A DNA stretch of 64,000 bases, taken from Microbacterium oryzae. Lineage in GTDB: Bacteria > Actinomycetota > Actinomycetes > Actinomycetales > Microbacteriaceae. Every line of letters starts with the position of its first letter. Positions within the stretch are counted from its first letter, which is position 1. Below the pieces are notes generated by a model, which worked only from the letters and a program-made list of their open reading frames with translations, ran no database searches and had not been told where the DNA came from. Positions 1-8,607 of this stretch are shown here, in pieces. Where the stretch lies: assembly GCF_030406385.1 (NCBI RefSeq), contig NZ_JAUEPM010000001.1:434001-498000 (forward strand), given 5' to 3'. The translations under genes and the position numbers were made by a program.

Positions 1-778
1 AGTCGGGCCGTGAGACCGTGAAGGCCCGCGCGTCCGGAGCCGGCGCAGGCAGGGCGTCGAACGGCAGGTCGTCGCCCTCGGCGCCCGTCGTGCCCGAGAG
101 CACCGGGTCCAGCGCCACCCGAGCGCGGCGCCCGTACCACGCGAACCCCGTGCCGCGCCCGGCGCGCAGCCACTTGTAGCCGTGCCCGGCCACCACGTCG
201 GCGGCCGACCAGTCGGCCTCGACGACGCCGAACGCCTGCGTCGCGTCGACGATGAGCAGGCGGTCATCGCCGATCACCTCGCGGATGGCGGCGAGGTCGG
301 CCCGGTAGCCGGTGCGGAAGTCGACCAGGCTCAGCACGACGGCGCTCGTCGACTCGTCGATGGTGTCGGCGACCGCGTCGGCGGTCACGAAGCGATGCTC
401 GGGGCCGATCCACTGCGGAACCACTCGCCCGAGGGCGGCAGCCGCGCGGGCGATGGGCACCGTGACGGCGGGGAATTCGCGCGGCGACGCGACGACGCCG
501 CCCGTCACCCCGTAGACGGCCTGCGCGATCCCGTGCGTCGTCGACGGCTGCAGCACGACCTCCGCGGCCTCGACCCCCATCAGGTCGGCGATCGTTCCGC
601 AGGCCTCCGCGGCACGCCCTGCGACGAACTGGTGACCGCTGGCCCGCCCCGAGCCCAGCAGCTCGAGATCGGCGCCGGCCTCCTCGCGGACGGTCGGCGA
701 CAGCGGTCCGAACGCGGCCCAGTCGAGATAGCCCGGCTCCACCGTGAACGAGGCGGAGAGATCTTCGAGAGTGGTCAC
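1..778 (-). CDS. Class V aminotransferase / cysteine-desulfurase-like PLP enzyme (3' end outside window)
   Basis: About 259 residues of the N-terminal and middle part are present; the C-terminus runs off the left edge. The fold type I PLP pattern is visible: an N-terminal LDWAAFGPLSP segment, an Asp in the IVDATQAFGV stretch that would contact the PLP ring nitrogen, and a candidate Schiff-base lysine in GHGYKWL. I chose the GTG at 778 (Met-Thr-Thr-Leu-Glu-Asp) because it gives a natural N-terminus; a GAGAAT hexamer sits six bases upstream, which fits leaderless transcription. The family includes cysteine desulfurases, kynureninases and isopenicillin-N epimerase-like proteins; the substrate cannot be told from this fragment. 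It ends about 35 bp from uppS on the same strand. Confidence 0.8.
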   Translation of the reverse strand, partial: MTTLEDLSASFTVEPGYLDWAAFGPLSPTVREEAGADLELLGSGRASGHQFVAGRAAEACGTIADLMGVEAAEVVLQPSTTHGIAQAVYGVTGGVVASPREFPAVTVPIARAAAALGRVVPQWIGPEHRFVTADAVADTIDESTSAVVLSLVDFRTGYRADLAAIREVIGDDRLLIVDATQAFGVVEADWSAADVVAGHGYKWLRAGRGTGFAWYGRRARVALDPVLSGTTGAEGDDLPFDALPAPAPDARAFTVSRPD

Positions 779-814
779 CGCCCCATTCTCTCAGAGGCGC
801 TGTCCACCGGGGTC

Positions 815-1597
815 TCAGCGGCCGAAACGACGATCCCGCGACCCGAAGTCGCGAATGGCGCGGAGGAAGTCGACCTCGCGCAGATCCGGCCCGAGCGCCT
901 CCAGGAAGTAGAACTCGCTGTGCGCGCTCTGCCAGAGGAGGAAGTCGCTCAGACGCTGCTCACCGCTGGTGCGGATCACGAGATCCGGGTCCTTCTGCCC
1001 GCCCGTGTAGAGGTGCTCGGCGATCTGCTCGGGCGTGAGATGCGCGGCGAGATCGTCGAGGGTGCCGCCGGCGGAGCCGTGCGCGCGGACAATGCTGCGC
1101 ACGGCGTCGACGATCTCGTGCCGCCCGCCGTAGCCCACGGCGAGGTTCACGTGCAGCCCCCCGTTGCCCTCGGTGCGCTCCTCGGCGTCCCGCAGCGCGG
1201 ACAGCAGGAAGTCCGGCAGATCGTCGGGCCTGCCCACGTGCTGCACGCGCCAGTCCCGGCGGCGGGAGAGCTGACCGGCGAGGCCCGCGATGATCTCGAT
1301 GAGATCCTGCAGCTCGCGGCTGTCGCGCTTGCGCAGATTGTCATGGGAGAGCAGGTACAGCGATACCACCCGCACCCCGATGTCGTCGCACCACTCGAGG
1401 AACTCGCGCATCTTCGCCGCTCCCGCGCGGTGCCCGTGCGCGGGGGTCTCGTAGCCGAGCTGGCGCGCCCACCGCCTGTTGCCGTCGATCATCATCGCGA
1501 CGTGATGCGGCACCTTCGCCTGGTCGATCTGACGACGCAGCCTCGAGATGTAGAGACGGTACAGCGGTCCGCGTCCTGCTCCCGGCTCGCTGATCAC
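815..1597 (-). CDS. uppS: Isoprenyl transferase (cis-prenyltransferase, UppS family)
   Basis: A 260-residue cis-prenyltransferase that condenses isopentenyl diphosphate units to make the polyprenyl carrier lipid for cell-wall synthesis at the membrane. The catalytic aspartate is in MMIDGNRRWAR (about D38 from the chosen start), and the C-terminal substrate-binding block DPDLVIRTSGEQRLSDFL is intact. An upstream ATG at 1666 would add 23 residues. I prefer the GTG at 1597 because family members begin shortly before the LYRLYISRLRR segment and a TACGCT box lies six bases upstream, as expected for a leaderless message. The GGAGG touching the GTG is too close to act as a ribosome binding site. Divergent from the TrhA-like gene. 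Actinobacteria often carry two such enzymes (short and long chain); the chain length made here is unknown. Confidence 0.93.
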   Translation of the reverse strand: MISEPGAGRGPLYRLYISRLRRQIDQAKVPHHVAMMIDGNRRWARQLGYETPAHGHRAGAAKMREFLEWCDDIGVRVVSLYLLSHDNLRKRDSRELQDLIEIIAGLAGQLSRRRDWRVQHVGRPDDLPDFLLSALRDAEERTEGNGGLHVNLAVGYGGRHEIVDAVRSIVRAHGSAGGTLDDLAAHLTPEQIAEHLYTGGQKDPDLVIRTSGEQRLSDFLLWQSAHSEFYFLEALGPDLREVDFLRAIRDFGSRDRRFGR

Positions 1598-1603
1598 CCT
1601 CCG

Positions 1604-1609
1604 AGCGTA
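1604..1609 (-). promoter_or_regulatory. Leaderless-type -10 box of uppS
   Basis: TACGCT on the minus strand, six bases before the GTG at 1597. Transcription would begin at or within a base of the start codon. No clear -35 is seen. Confidence 0.45.
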
Positions 1610-1652
1610 CTCCGCGCCGCCGCGGGTGCCCTGTGCGGCATGCGCGACCCCG

Positions 1653-1658
1653 TACTGT
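1653..1658 (+). promoter_or_regulatory. Leaderless-type -10 box of the trhA-like gene
   Basis: TACTGT, six bases before the ATG at 1665. It is divergent from the uppS box, and no Shine-Dalgarno sequence is present. Confidence 0.45.
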
Positions 1659-1664
1659 CGGATC

Positions 1665-2402
1665 ATGGACTCGGCCGATGAGACGCCCGCTCAGACCCCG
1701 GATGGCGTGCCGCAGCTTCCCCTGATGGATGCGGCACGCGCCGACGCACAGGAGGATCTGCCACCGACCTGGCGCGGGTGGATCCACGCCGCGACGTTCC
1801 CGGTCGCGATCGTCGGCGGCATCGTGCTCATCGGCGCGGCCCAGGGCGCAGCGGCGAAGTGGGCGTGCGCGGTCTTCGCTGCGACGTCGCTGCTGCTGTT
1901 CGGCAACTCCGCGGTCTACCACCGCTTCCGCTGGCAGCCGCGGACGAAGCTCCTCCTCAAGCGGATCGACCATGCGAACATCCTGCTGCTCATCGCCGGC
2001 ACGTACACGCCGCTCGGCGTGCTCGCCCTGCCCGAGCACAAGGGCACCCTGCTCCTGACGCTCGTCTGGACCGGCGCCGTCCTCGGGATCCTGTTCCGCG
2101 TGTTCTGGACGGGAGCGCCCCGGTGGCTCTACGTCGCGCTCTACCTCGCCCTCGGCTGGGCCGCGGTGATGTACCTCGTCGATCTGTTCCACGCCGACCC
2201 GGCCATGATGGTTCTCGTGATCGTGGGCGGATTGCTGTACTCCGCCGGCGCCGTGATCTACGCGCTCAAGCGCCCGAATCCGTGGCCGGGCCACTTCGGC
2301 TTCCACGAGATCTTCCACGTGTGCACGGTGCTGGCGTTCGTGTGCCACTGGTCGGCCGCGCTCATCATCGCGACCCACCCCGCCTTCAACGGCCCGATGT
2401 AG
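1665..2402 (+). CDS. trhA: TrhA / hemolysin III family membrane protein (PAQR superfamily)
   Basis: A 245-residue protein with about seven hydrophobic helices. It carries the PAQR/hemolysin III signature: S82-x-x-x-H86 in the GNSAVYHRF segment, KRIDHANI followed by AGTYTP near 100-116, and a final HEIFHVCTVLAFVCHW segment with two spaced histidines near 218-230. These residues form the metal site of the family. Bacterial members are implicated in membrane energetics; the name hemolysin is historical. I took the ATG at 1665 (MDSADE), not the in-frame ATG at 1626, because the latter gives an extra cysteine-rich stretch not typical of the family and the TACTGT box fits 1665. The 3' end overlaps the next gene tail to tail by 17 bp. 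Confidence 0.88.
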   Translation: MDSADETPAQTPDGVPQLPLMDAARADAQEDLPPTWRGWIHAATFPVAIVGGIVLIGAAQGAAAKWACAVFAATSLLLFGNSAVYHRFRWQPRTKLLLKRIDHANILLLIAGTYTPLGVLALPEHKGTLLLTLVWTGAVLGILFRVFWTGAPRWLYVALYLALGWAAVMYLVDLFHADPAMMVLVIVGGLLYSAGAVIYALKRPNPWPGHFGFHEIFHVCTVLAFVCHWSAALIIATHPAFNGPM

Positions 2403-2706
2403 GACCCGACCGACCGGGCTCGTCGTCGGTCCGGCCGACGGCATCCGCGTCCGCGGCGGGCCGCTCTGTCGTCTCCCGCTCCGCTGCTTCCCGCACGGCC
2501 GCCTCCTCGGCGTCCAGCACCTCGTTCGCCTCCTCGCGGTAGCGCGCACGGCGCACGCGACGCAGCATGTCGAACACCAGCAGGAACACGGCCACGACGA
2601 GGACGAGGATCGTGACGAAGCCCCAGGGCCCGGGCGTGACGAGGTCCGGGTCCACCGTCTGCTCGGGACTCGGCGTGACGGCGGCGAGCACTGCGAGAGC
2701 GGACAT
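2386..2706 (-). CDS. Small single-pass membrane protein, unknown function
   Basis: A 106-residue protein: a short N-terminal segment, one strong transmembrane helix (about residues 28-50, GFVTILVLVVAVFLLVFDML), then a basic stop-transfer stretch (RRVRRARYR) and a highly charged cytoplasmic tail rich in Glu and Ala, probably helical, with a disordered end. The start is fixed by AGGAG eight bases before the ATG at 2706; the longer reading frame upstream is antisense to the DUF4307 gene and is not used. I do not recognise a named family. It converges on the trhA-like gene and overlaps its last 17 bp. Confidence 0.7.
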   Translation of the reverse strand: MSALAVLAAVTPSPEQTVDPDLVTPGPWGFVTILVLVVAVFLLVFDMLRRVRRARYREEANEVLDAEEAAVREAAERETTERPAADADAVGRTDDEPGRSGPTSGR

Positions 2707-2805
2707 GAATGGACTCCTCTGTGTGCGCGACCCCGGACGGGGCGCCGGGGAAAGGCGGCTAGCCTGGAGTGACCAGCCTAGTTCGCGCTCTCTGAGAGGA
2801 ACGAC

Positions 2806-3198
2806 GTGACGATCCAGCAGCGTCTCGACGAGCGCTACGGGCGCACTCCCCACCAGGGGCGGCGGAGCGCATGGATCGTGGGCGTCATCATCGCCGCGGT
2901 CGTGGTGGCGTGGTTCGCGTGGTCGACCATGAGCCAGGCGGCCGACTCGGTCGATGTGGACGACCTCGGCTTCGAGGTGCACGACGAGCACCATGTGTCC
3001 CTCCGCTTCCAGATCACCTCGGCCGATGCGCAGCCGGTGGCGTGCGCTCTCGAGGCACTCGACGAGCAGTTCGGCTCCGTCGGCTGGCGCATCGTCGAGT
3101 ACCCGCCCGCCGCCGGGGTGACCCAGTCCCACACGGAGACGATCCCGACGGTCGCGCAGGCGACCACGGGAATTGTGAAGTCCTGCTGGGTTCCGTAG
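2806..3198 (+). CDS. DUF4307 membrane protein
   Basis: 130 residues: a short cytoplasmic N-terminus (QRLDERYGR), one transmembrane helix at about 22-43, and an extracytoplasmic beta-rich domain with a single cysteine pair (VACALEAL and KSCWVP). This is the layout of DUF4307, a conserved actinobacterial family of unknown function commonly found just before greA, as here. The GTG start is supported by GAGAGGA upstream. A strong hairpin follows the stop, so it is probably not fully co-transcribed with greA. Confidence 0.85.
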   Translation: MTIQQRLDERYGRTPHQGRRSAWIVGVIIAAVVVAWFAWSTMSQAADSVDVDDLGFEVHDEHHVSLRFQITSADAQPVACALEALDEQFGSVGWRIVEYPPAAGVTQSHTETIPTVAQATTGIVKSCWVP

Positions 3199-3217
3199 GA
3201 TCGGCGGACAGTCCTAC

Positions 3218-3244
3218 GACGCCCCGGTGACCTGCCGGGGCGTC
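3218..3244 (+). terminator. Hairpin between the DUF4307 gene and greA
   Basis: Perfect 10-bp stem (GACGCCCCGG / CCGGGGCGTC) with a 7-base loop, 20 bp after the stop codon. There is only a short T-poor tail (TTCACAT), so it may be an attenuating rather than a strong terminator. Confidence 0.6.
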
Positions 3245-3292
3245 TTCACATATGCCGGCCCGTCGGCCGCGCATCCACGAAGGAGACAGACC

Positions 3293-3781
3293 GTGTCCGA
3301 TGACACCCAGGTCCCGTTCCTGACGCAGGAGGCCTACGACCGCCTCGCCGCCGAGCTCGAGCACCTCTCGACCACGGGTCGCGAGGAGATCGCCAAGCGC
3401 ATCGAGGCGGCGCGCGAGGAGGGCGACCTCCGCGAGAACGGCGGCTACCACGCGGCCAAGGACGAGCAGGGCAAGCAGGAGGCGCGCATCCGCCAGCTGC
3501 AGGCGCTGCTCAAGGACGCGAAGGTGGGCGTCGCGCCGGAGTCGAACGGCGTCGTGGAGCCGGGGACCGTCGTGACCGCCGTCGTCTTCGGCGACCAGGA
3601 GCGCTTCCTCCTCGGCAGCCGCGAGATCGCCGGAGGCACCGACCTCGACGTCTACAGCGAGCAGAGCCCGCTGGGCTCGGCCATCCTCGGCCTCAGGGAG
3701 GGCCAGAAGACGAGCTACCAGGCCCCCAACGGCAAGGAGATCCCCGTCGAGGTCGTCAAGGTCGAGACGTTCACCGGCTGA
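3293..3781 (+). CDS. greA: Transcription elongation factor GreA
   Basis: 162 residues. The N-terminal coiled coil (about 9-75) carries the acidic tip EEGDLREN (D45, E48) that enters the RNA polymerase secondary channel and stimulates cleavage of backtracked RNA. The C-terminal FKBP-like domain (about 80-160) ends in the usual KxxYxAPNGKEIPVEV block. I use the GTG at 3293, which has GGAG eight bases upstream; the upstream ATG at 3254 and GTG at 3227 overlap the hairpin region. Monocistronic, between a hairpin and a strong bidirectional terminator. Confidence 0.96.
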   Translation: MSDDTQVPFLTQEAYDRLAAELEHLSTTGREEIAKRIEAAREEGDLRENGGYHAAKDEQGKQEARIRQLQALLKDAKVGVAPESNGVVEPGTVVTAVVFGDQERFLLGSREIAGGTDLDVYSEQSPLGSAILGLREGQKTSYQAPNGKEIPVEVVKVETFTG

Positions 3782-3789
3782 TCCGCCGA

Positions 3790-3834
3790 GACGGGAAGAG
3801 GGCGACGGCCGTCGGCCGTCGCCCTCTTCCCGTC
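3790..3834. terminator. Bidirectional terminator between greA and ilvA
   Basis: Perfect 21-bp inverted repeat with a 3-base loop, lying between the convergent 3' ends of greA and ilvA. It could serve both strands. Confidence 0.85.
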
Positions 3835-3839
3835 TGCGC

Positions 3840-5108
3840 TCACTCCGGCAGGATCTCCGGGCGGAAGCCGGCGTCGCGGAGGATCTGCAGCGTCAGGAGC
3901 TTGTGCTCCTCCCCGCGGGTCTCCACCGAGATCTGCAGGATGACCTCGCTGATCTGCATGCCCTGCCCGTGGCGGGTGTGCAGCACCTCGATGACGTTCG
4001 CCCCGGCCTCGGCGAGCAGCTCCGACACGCGGGCGAGCTGGCCCGGTCGGTCCGGGAGCGGGATGCGGATGCTCATGTAGCGCCCGGATGCCGCGAGACC
4101 GTGCGCGACGACCCGCTGCAGGAGGAGCGGGTCGATGTTGCCCCCCGAGAGCAGCGCGACCGTGGTTCCCTGAGCGCGGACCTTGCCCGCCAGGATCGCG
4201 GCGACCCCCACAGCGCCCGCGGGCTCGACGACGACCTTGGCGCGTTCGAGGAGCACCAGGAGCGCGCGCGCGATATCGTCCTCGCTGACGGTGACGACCT
4301 CGTCGACGAGCTCGCGGATGACCGCGAAGGGCACGTCTCCCGGCCGGGCGACGAGGATGCCGTCGGCGATCGTCGGCTTCGTCTCGATCGTCACCGGCTC
4401 CCCGGCTTCGAGGGACACCGGCATGGGCGCGGCGTTCTCGGCCTGCACGCCGATGATCCGCACCGAGCGCCCCGCTGCTGCGGCCTTCGCCTTCGCCGCC
4501 GCGGCGACTCCCGCGATGAGACCGCCGCCGCCGATCCCCATGATGATCGTGTCGACATCCGCCACGTCGTCGAGGATCTCGATCCCGAGCGTGCCCTGAC
4601 CGACGATGACGTCGCGGTGGTCGAACGGATGGATGAGCACCGCGCCGGTGCGCGCGGCGTGCTCGGCGGCGTGGCGCAGGCCGACGTCGACCGTGGCGCC
4701 GTCCAGCACGACCTCGGCCCCGTAGCCCTTGGTCGCGAGCAGCTTCGGGACCGGGACCCCGAGCGGCATGTAGATCGTCGCGGGGATGCCCAGGCGCTGC
4801 GCGGCGAGCGCGACGCCCTGCGCGTGGTTTCCGGCGGAGGCGGCGACGACCCCGTGGCGCCGCTCCTCCTCGGTCAGGCGCGAGAGCCGGTACGTGGCGC
4901 CGCGCACCTTGAACGAGCCGGTGCGCTGCAGGTTCTCGAGCTTCAGGTGCACGGGCGCGCCCAGCACCTCGCTGAGGTGCAGCGAGTACTCGATCGGCGT
5001 GTGCTCGACGACGCCCTCGAGGAAGCGCGCGGCGGTCTCGAACTCGGCGAGCGTCGGGATGGCCGAGGTCGCGGGTGCGGCCTCCGGGTGCGTCTCTGCG
5101 GGTGTCAT
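3840..5108 (-). CDS. ilvA: Threonine ammonia-lyase (threonine dehydratase)
   Basis: 422 residues, fold type II PLP enzyme converting threonine to 2-oxobutanoate and ammonia, the first step towards isoleucine. The PLP lysine is K67 in GSFKVRGA; the glycine-rich phosphate-binding loop GIGGGGLIAG is near 195. A C-terminal ACT-like domain (about 330-422, beginning MSIRIPLPDRPGQLARV) matches the shorter, single-ACT type of enzyme rather than the long biosynthetic form with two regulatory domains. Serine may also be used. The start ATG overlaps the stop of the upstream AI-2E permease gene (ATGA), so the two are translationally coupled. Confidence 0.93.
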   Translation of the reverse strand: MTPAETHPEAAPATSAIPTLAEFETAARFLEGVVEHTPIEYSLHLSEVLGAPVHLKLENLQRTGSFKVRGATYRLSRLTEEERRHGVVAASAGNHAQGVALAAQRLGIPATIYMPLGVPVPKLLATKGYGAEVVLDGATVDVGLRHAAEHAARTGAVLIHPFDHRDVIVGQGTLGIEILDDVADVDTIIMGIGGGGLIAGVAAAAKAKAAAAGRSVRIIGVQAENAAPMPVSLEAGEPVTIETKPTIADGILVARPGDVPFAVIRELVDEVVTVSEDDIARALLVLLERAKVVVEPAGAVGVAAILAGKVRAQGTTVALLSGGNIDPLLLQRVVAHGLAASGRYMSIRIPLPDRPGQLARVSELLAEAGANVIEVLHTRHGQGMQISEVILQISVETRGEEHKLLTLQILRDAGFRPEILPE

Positions 5109-6343
5109 TCGAGTTCCTCTCTGCGCTGCAGGCTCTCACCGCGGCGGAGGTTCTTGGGCACCGTGCTCCAGATGAGGTCGCCCTGCACGAGCGTGCCGGT
5201 GCGCCACGATCCCGAGCTGAGGGTGACGGCGACGACGTTCACGAACGCCGCGACGGGGACGGCGAACAGGGCGCCCGGGATCCCGCCGGCCATCGACCCG
5301 CCCGCCACGACGAGCACCACGGCGAGGGGATGCACCTTCACGGCCGACCCCATGAGGAGCGGCTGGAGGATGTGACTCTCGATCTGCTGCACGAGCAGCA
5401 CGACGACGAGCATCGCCACGCCGATCCAGAGCCCGTTGTAGACCAGCGCGATGACGACGGCGAGCGCACCGGTAACGATGGCGCCCACGAACGGCACGAA
5501 CGCGCCGAGGAACACGAGCACGGCGATGGGGATGGCCAGGGGCACGCCGAGGAAGAAGGCGCCCAGGCCGATGCCGACCGCGTCGATCGTCGCGACGATG
5601 ATCTGCGTGCGGGCGTAGTTGATGAGCGTGGCCCAGCCGTTGCGCGCGGCCGCGTCGGCCGCCGGCCGAGCGGCGCGCGGGAAGAGGCGCACGGTCCAGC
5701 GCCAGATGCCCGCGCCGTCGAAGAGGAAGCACAGCAGGACGAACAGCGCCACGAGGAACCCCGTCGCGAAGTGCCCGAGGGTGGACCCGACCGCCAGCGC
5801 CCCGTTGAGGAGGAGGTCGGCCTGCTCCTGCACGAGGTCGATGGTGCCCGTGAGCATCCCGTCGAGCTGCGTCGGCGTGACGAGCTGGGACTCGACGAGG
5901 AAGCCGCGCAGCCCGGCGATCGACTCCGCGGCGCGGGCGCGCACCTCCGCCGCCTGCTCGCCGATCTGCCAGACGACGAGCCACACGAGGCCGACGACCA
6001 CCGCGATCGTCCCGAGCACGCTGACGACCACGGCGAGGGTCCGCGGGACCCGGTGCCGGACCATCCAGGAGAAGAAGGGGTACACGAGCGCGGTGAGGAG
6101 CGTCGCGACGAAGATCGGGATGACGAGGAGCTTGAACTCGATGACGAGCCAGACGATCACCCCGACGACGCCCGCGAGGATGAGGAAGCGCCATCCGTAC
6201 GCGGTGGCGACGCGCAGTCCGATCGGCACCTCGACGGGATCGGGCCCGAGAGGCTGCGCGGGCGGGCGCGGCGGCTCCGGGACACGTCGGCCGAACAGGC
6301 CAGGGCGACCGTTGCGGGGCGGGACGTCGCTCATCCTCGTCAT
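5105..6343 (-). CDS. AI-2E family (TqsA/YdiK-type) membrane transporter
   Basis: About 412 residues with a proline-rich N-terminus and roughly eight hydrophobic helices. The middle holds a long amphipathic region between helices 3 and 4, and the C-terminal part has the family's VQQIESHILQPLLMG motif and the GGIPGALFAVP end. Members export small molecules or ions; some act in Na+/H+ exchange or autoinducer-2 release, so the substrate is open. Start: ATG at 6343 (MTRMSDV) with GGGGGA five bases away; 6334 (MSDV) is an alternative. It overlaps ilvA by four bases. Confidence 0.85.
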   Translation of the reverse strand: MTRMSDVPPRNGRPGLFGRRVPEPPRPPAQPLGPDPVEVPIGLRVATAYGWRFLILAGVVGVIVWLVIEFKLLVIPIFVATLLTALVYPFFSWMVRHRVPRTLAVVVSVLGTIAVVVGLVWLVVWQIGEQAAEVRARAAESIAGLRGFLVESQLVTPTQLDGMLTGTIDLVQEQADLLLNGALAVGSTLGHFATGFLVALFVLLCFLFDGAGIWRWTVRLFPRAARPAADAAARNGWATLINYARTQIIVATIDAVGIGLGAFFLGVPLAIPIAVLVFLGAFVPFVGAIVTGALAVVIALVYNGLWIGVAMLVVVLLVQQIESHILQPLLMGSAVKVHPLAVVLVVAGGSMAGGIPGALFAVPVAAFVNVVAVTLSSGSWRTGTLVQGDLIWSTVPKNLRRGESLQRREELE

Positions 6344-6392
6344 CCTAATCCCCCGTCTGCGGCGCCACGGGCCCGATGTCGGGGGCCGCCGG

Positions 6393-6398
6393 TAGCGT
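6393..6398 (+). promoter_or_regulatory. Leaderless-type -10 box of the HTH_42 gene
   Basis: TAGCGT seven bases before the GTG at 6406; no Shine-Dalgarno is present. It supports that start over the ATG at 6376. Confidence 0.4.
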
Positions 6399-6405
6399 GA
6401 GCTGC

Positions 6406-7668
6406 GTGAAGGATGCGCTGTCCGCGGCCGAGGCGCGCCGCATGGCCCTCGCCGCGCAGGGACTGGCCAGAGCCAGGCCTGCCGCCCCGGCCATCCGCCA
6501 CGTGCGACGCGAGCTCGCCCGCATGCACGTGCTGCAGATCGATTCCGTGAACGTGTTCGCACGCTCGCACTACGTTCCGCTGCTGTCGCGGCTCGGGCCC
6601 TACGACACGAGCCTCCTGGACCGCCTCGTCCTGACGCCTTCGACCCGCGGACCGGAGTTCGTCGAGTACCTCGCACATGAGGCGACCTTCGTGCCCGTCG
6701 CGGACTGGCCGCTGTGGCGGTTCCGCATGGACGCGATGCGCGCGAAGCACGGCGGCGAGGGCAGCTGGTTCGCCGCGAACGCCGACACGGTGCGCTGGGT
6801 GCGGGCGGAGCTCGCCGAGCGCGGCCCGCTGCGACCGGCGGAGATCGAACGGGACCTGCCGGCGAGCCGAGGCCCGTGGTGGGGCTGGGACGACGTGAAG
6901 CGGGCGCTGGAGATGCTGTGGCGGTTCGGCGAGGTCGCCATCGCCGGGCGCAGCGGGTTCGAGCGGCGCTACGGGCTCGCCGAGCAGGTCATCCCCGCCG
7001 AGCATCTCGCCCGCTCCGTCTCCCGCGATGACGCGATCGTCGAGCTCGTGCGGCGAGCGGCGCGGGCCTCGGGTGTCGCCACGGCGGCCGACCTGGCGGA
7101 CTACCACCGGCTGCGCGACCGCCGCGCCGTGCACGCCGCGCTGGAGCGGCTCGTCGCGGAGGGCGAGCTGGCGCCGGTCGCGGTGCGCGGGTGGGAGCGC
7201 GGCGAGCGGCCCATCCCGGCCTGGCGGCACCGCGAGGCGGTGCTGCCGCGCCGCATCAGCCGCGCCACGGTCCTGACCCCGTTCGATCCCGTGGTGTGGT
7301 TCCGCGAGCGCGCGCAGCGGATGTTCGGCTTCGAGTACCGCATCGAGATCTACACGCCGGCCGAGCGCCGCCGGTTCGGGTACTACTCCCTGCCGCTCCT
7401 CGTCGGCGACCGCATCGTCGGCCGCGCGGATCTGAAGGCGGAACGCGCGACATCCACCCTCCGCGTGCAGTCGGCCTGGTGGGAGCCGGGCGCCGCCTCG
7501 CCTGACGTCGCGGAGCGGGCCGCGGCGGCCCTGCGCGACGCCGCGCACTGGCAGGGGCTGGAGTCGCTGTCCGTCTCCGACTGGGGAGACGCGGCCGACG
7601 ACCTCGCGCGTGTGCTCGACGCGCCGCGCCACGGCCATCCCGGCGCTCTCCGAGCCACGGCTGATTAG
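6406..7668 (+). CDS. HTH_42 (AlkZ/YcaQ-like) DNA glycosylase family protein
   Basis: 420 residues with the winged-helix repeat architecture of the HTH_42 family, which includes AlkZ and E. coli YcaQ/AlkX, glycosylases that remove bulky alkylated bases and unhook interstrand cross-links. Near the N-terminus the sequence HVLQIDSVNVFARSHY contains a Q44-I-D46 triad, which corresponds to the QxD type catalytic motif (YcaQ-like branch) rather than QxQ (AlkZ branch). The C-terminal part keeps the conserved DPVVWFRERA and RIVGRADLKAER segments and the QSAWWEPG block. I use the GTG at 6406; 6376 is an alternative. Activity is inferred from family and motif. Confidence 0.82.
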   Translation: MKDALSAAEARRMALAAQGLARARPAAPAIRHVRRELARMHVLQIDSVNVFARSHYVPLLSRLGPYDTSLLDRLVLTPSTRGPEFVEYLAHEATFVPVADWPLWRFRMDAMRAKHGGEGSWFAANADTVRWVRAELAERGPLRPAEIERDLPASRGPWWGWDDVKRALEMLWRFGEVAIAGRSGFERRYGLAEQVIPAEHLARSVSRDDAIVELVRRAARASGVATAADLADYHRLRDRRAVHAALERLVAEGELAPVAVRGWERGERPIPAWRHREAVLPRRISRATVLTPFDPVVWFRERAQRMFGFEYRIEIYTPAERRRFGYYSLPLLVGDRIVGRADLKAERATSTLRVQSAWWEPGAASPDVAERAAAALRDAAHWQGLESLSVSDWGDAADDLARVLDAPRHGHPGALRATAD

Positions 7669-7689
7669 GGTTGCGGAAGAGGAGGCCGC

Positions 7690-8607
7690 ATGAAACGTCC
7701 CATGGTCCCGATCCTCGCCGTCGTCGGCGTGATCGTCATCGGCATGCTCGCGATCGGGTTCTGGTCGACCAGCCGTCCGGCGAGTGCCGAGCGCGTCGCC
7801 GGGCAGTATCTCGAGGCGTTGTCGGGCGGTCACGCGGACGCCGTGCGGGGTCTCCTGGCAGACCCCGACGCGGTCCCGGAATCCGCGTGGACCGCCTTCG
7901 AAGGAGCGGCCGAGCACCTCGGCGACGCCGAGATCGTCGAGCTGTCGGAGACCGAGGACGCCGCCAGCGTGCGCGTCGAGACGGTCCTGGCCGACGAGCC
8001 GCTCGAGCTGCGGTTCTCGCTCGAGAAGGACGGCGCATCATGGCGGGTGACGGAGCCGACGCTCACGCCGGTGACCATGACGGCCACGCGCGGCGCGTGG
8101 GTCGACGTCGCCGGCTCGCCCATGCCGCTCGAAGGCGGATCGGCCGATTTGTCGCTCCTCCCGGCCTCGTACGACGTCTCGGCCTGGCCCGCGGAGTTCC
8201 TCGACGGGCAGGACCGCGTTCGCGTCGGAGCGGAGCCGACCTCCGTCGCACTCGACCCCGTGTTCACCGACGCCGCGCAAACCCAGGCCGAGGACGCGCT
8301 CGACGCCCACATCGACGAGTGCCTCGCCGCCTCCTCGGAGGTGCTCGACGGGTGCGGCTTGATCGTGCCGTGGCCCGCCGACCTCGCCGAAACCATCGAG
8401 ATCACCTACCGCGCCGATGCGCTGCCGCAGCCCGAGATCGACCTCGACGCGGGCACGTTCCAGGCCACCGGCGGCGCCGTCGTCGCGACCGTGACCGGCC
8501 TGCACGGCGACGGCAGCGAGGGCACCTACACCTACCGCACCGACTCCTGGAACCTCTATGGCTCCATCTCGCTCGACGAGGAAGGGCTCCTGCTCAGCGT
8601 GAACTGA
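7690..8607 (+). CDS. Secreted or membrane-anchored protein, unknown function
   Basis: 305 residues: MKRP then a hydrophobic helix (about 6-24) that is a signal anchor or signal peptide, followed by an acidic extracytoplasmic region. The N-terminal part (about 30-120) resembles an NTF2-like/lipoprotein-type domain (ERVAGQYLEALSGGHADAVRGLL); there is a single cysteine pair near 208-218. It has no lipobox cysteine. I recognise no named family. A strong GAGGAGG ribosome binding site precedes the ATG. The last codons form the left arm of a terminator hairpin. Confidence 0.7.
   Translation: MKRPMVPILAVVGVIVIGMLAIGFWSTSRPASAERVAGQYLEALSGGHADAVRGLLADPDAVPESAWTAFEGAAEHLGDAEIVELSETEDAASVRVETVLADEPLELRFSLEKDGASWRVTEPTLTPVTMTATRGAWVDVAGSPMPLEGGSADLSLLPASYDVSAWPAEFLDGQDRVRVGAEPTSVALDPVFTDAAQTQAEDALDAHIDECLAASSEVLDGCGLIVPWPADLAETIEITYRADALPQPEIDLDAGTFQATGGAVVATVTGLHGDGSEGTYTYRTDSWNLYGSISLDEEGLLLSVN

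Noticed and set aside
182..1681. 499-codon plus-strand reading frame over the aminotransferase and uppS
   Set aside because: It is the antisense shadow of two well-supported minus-strand genes; such frames are common at this GC content and its protein has no domain.
5075..6400. 441-codon plus-strand frame of charged repeats
   Set aside because: Antisense to the AI-2E permease gene; no independent support.
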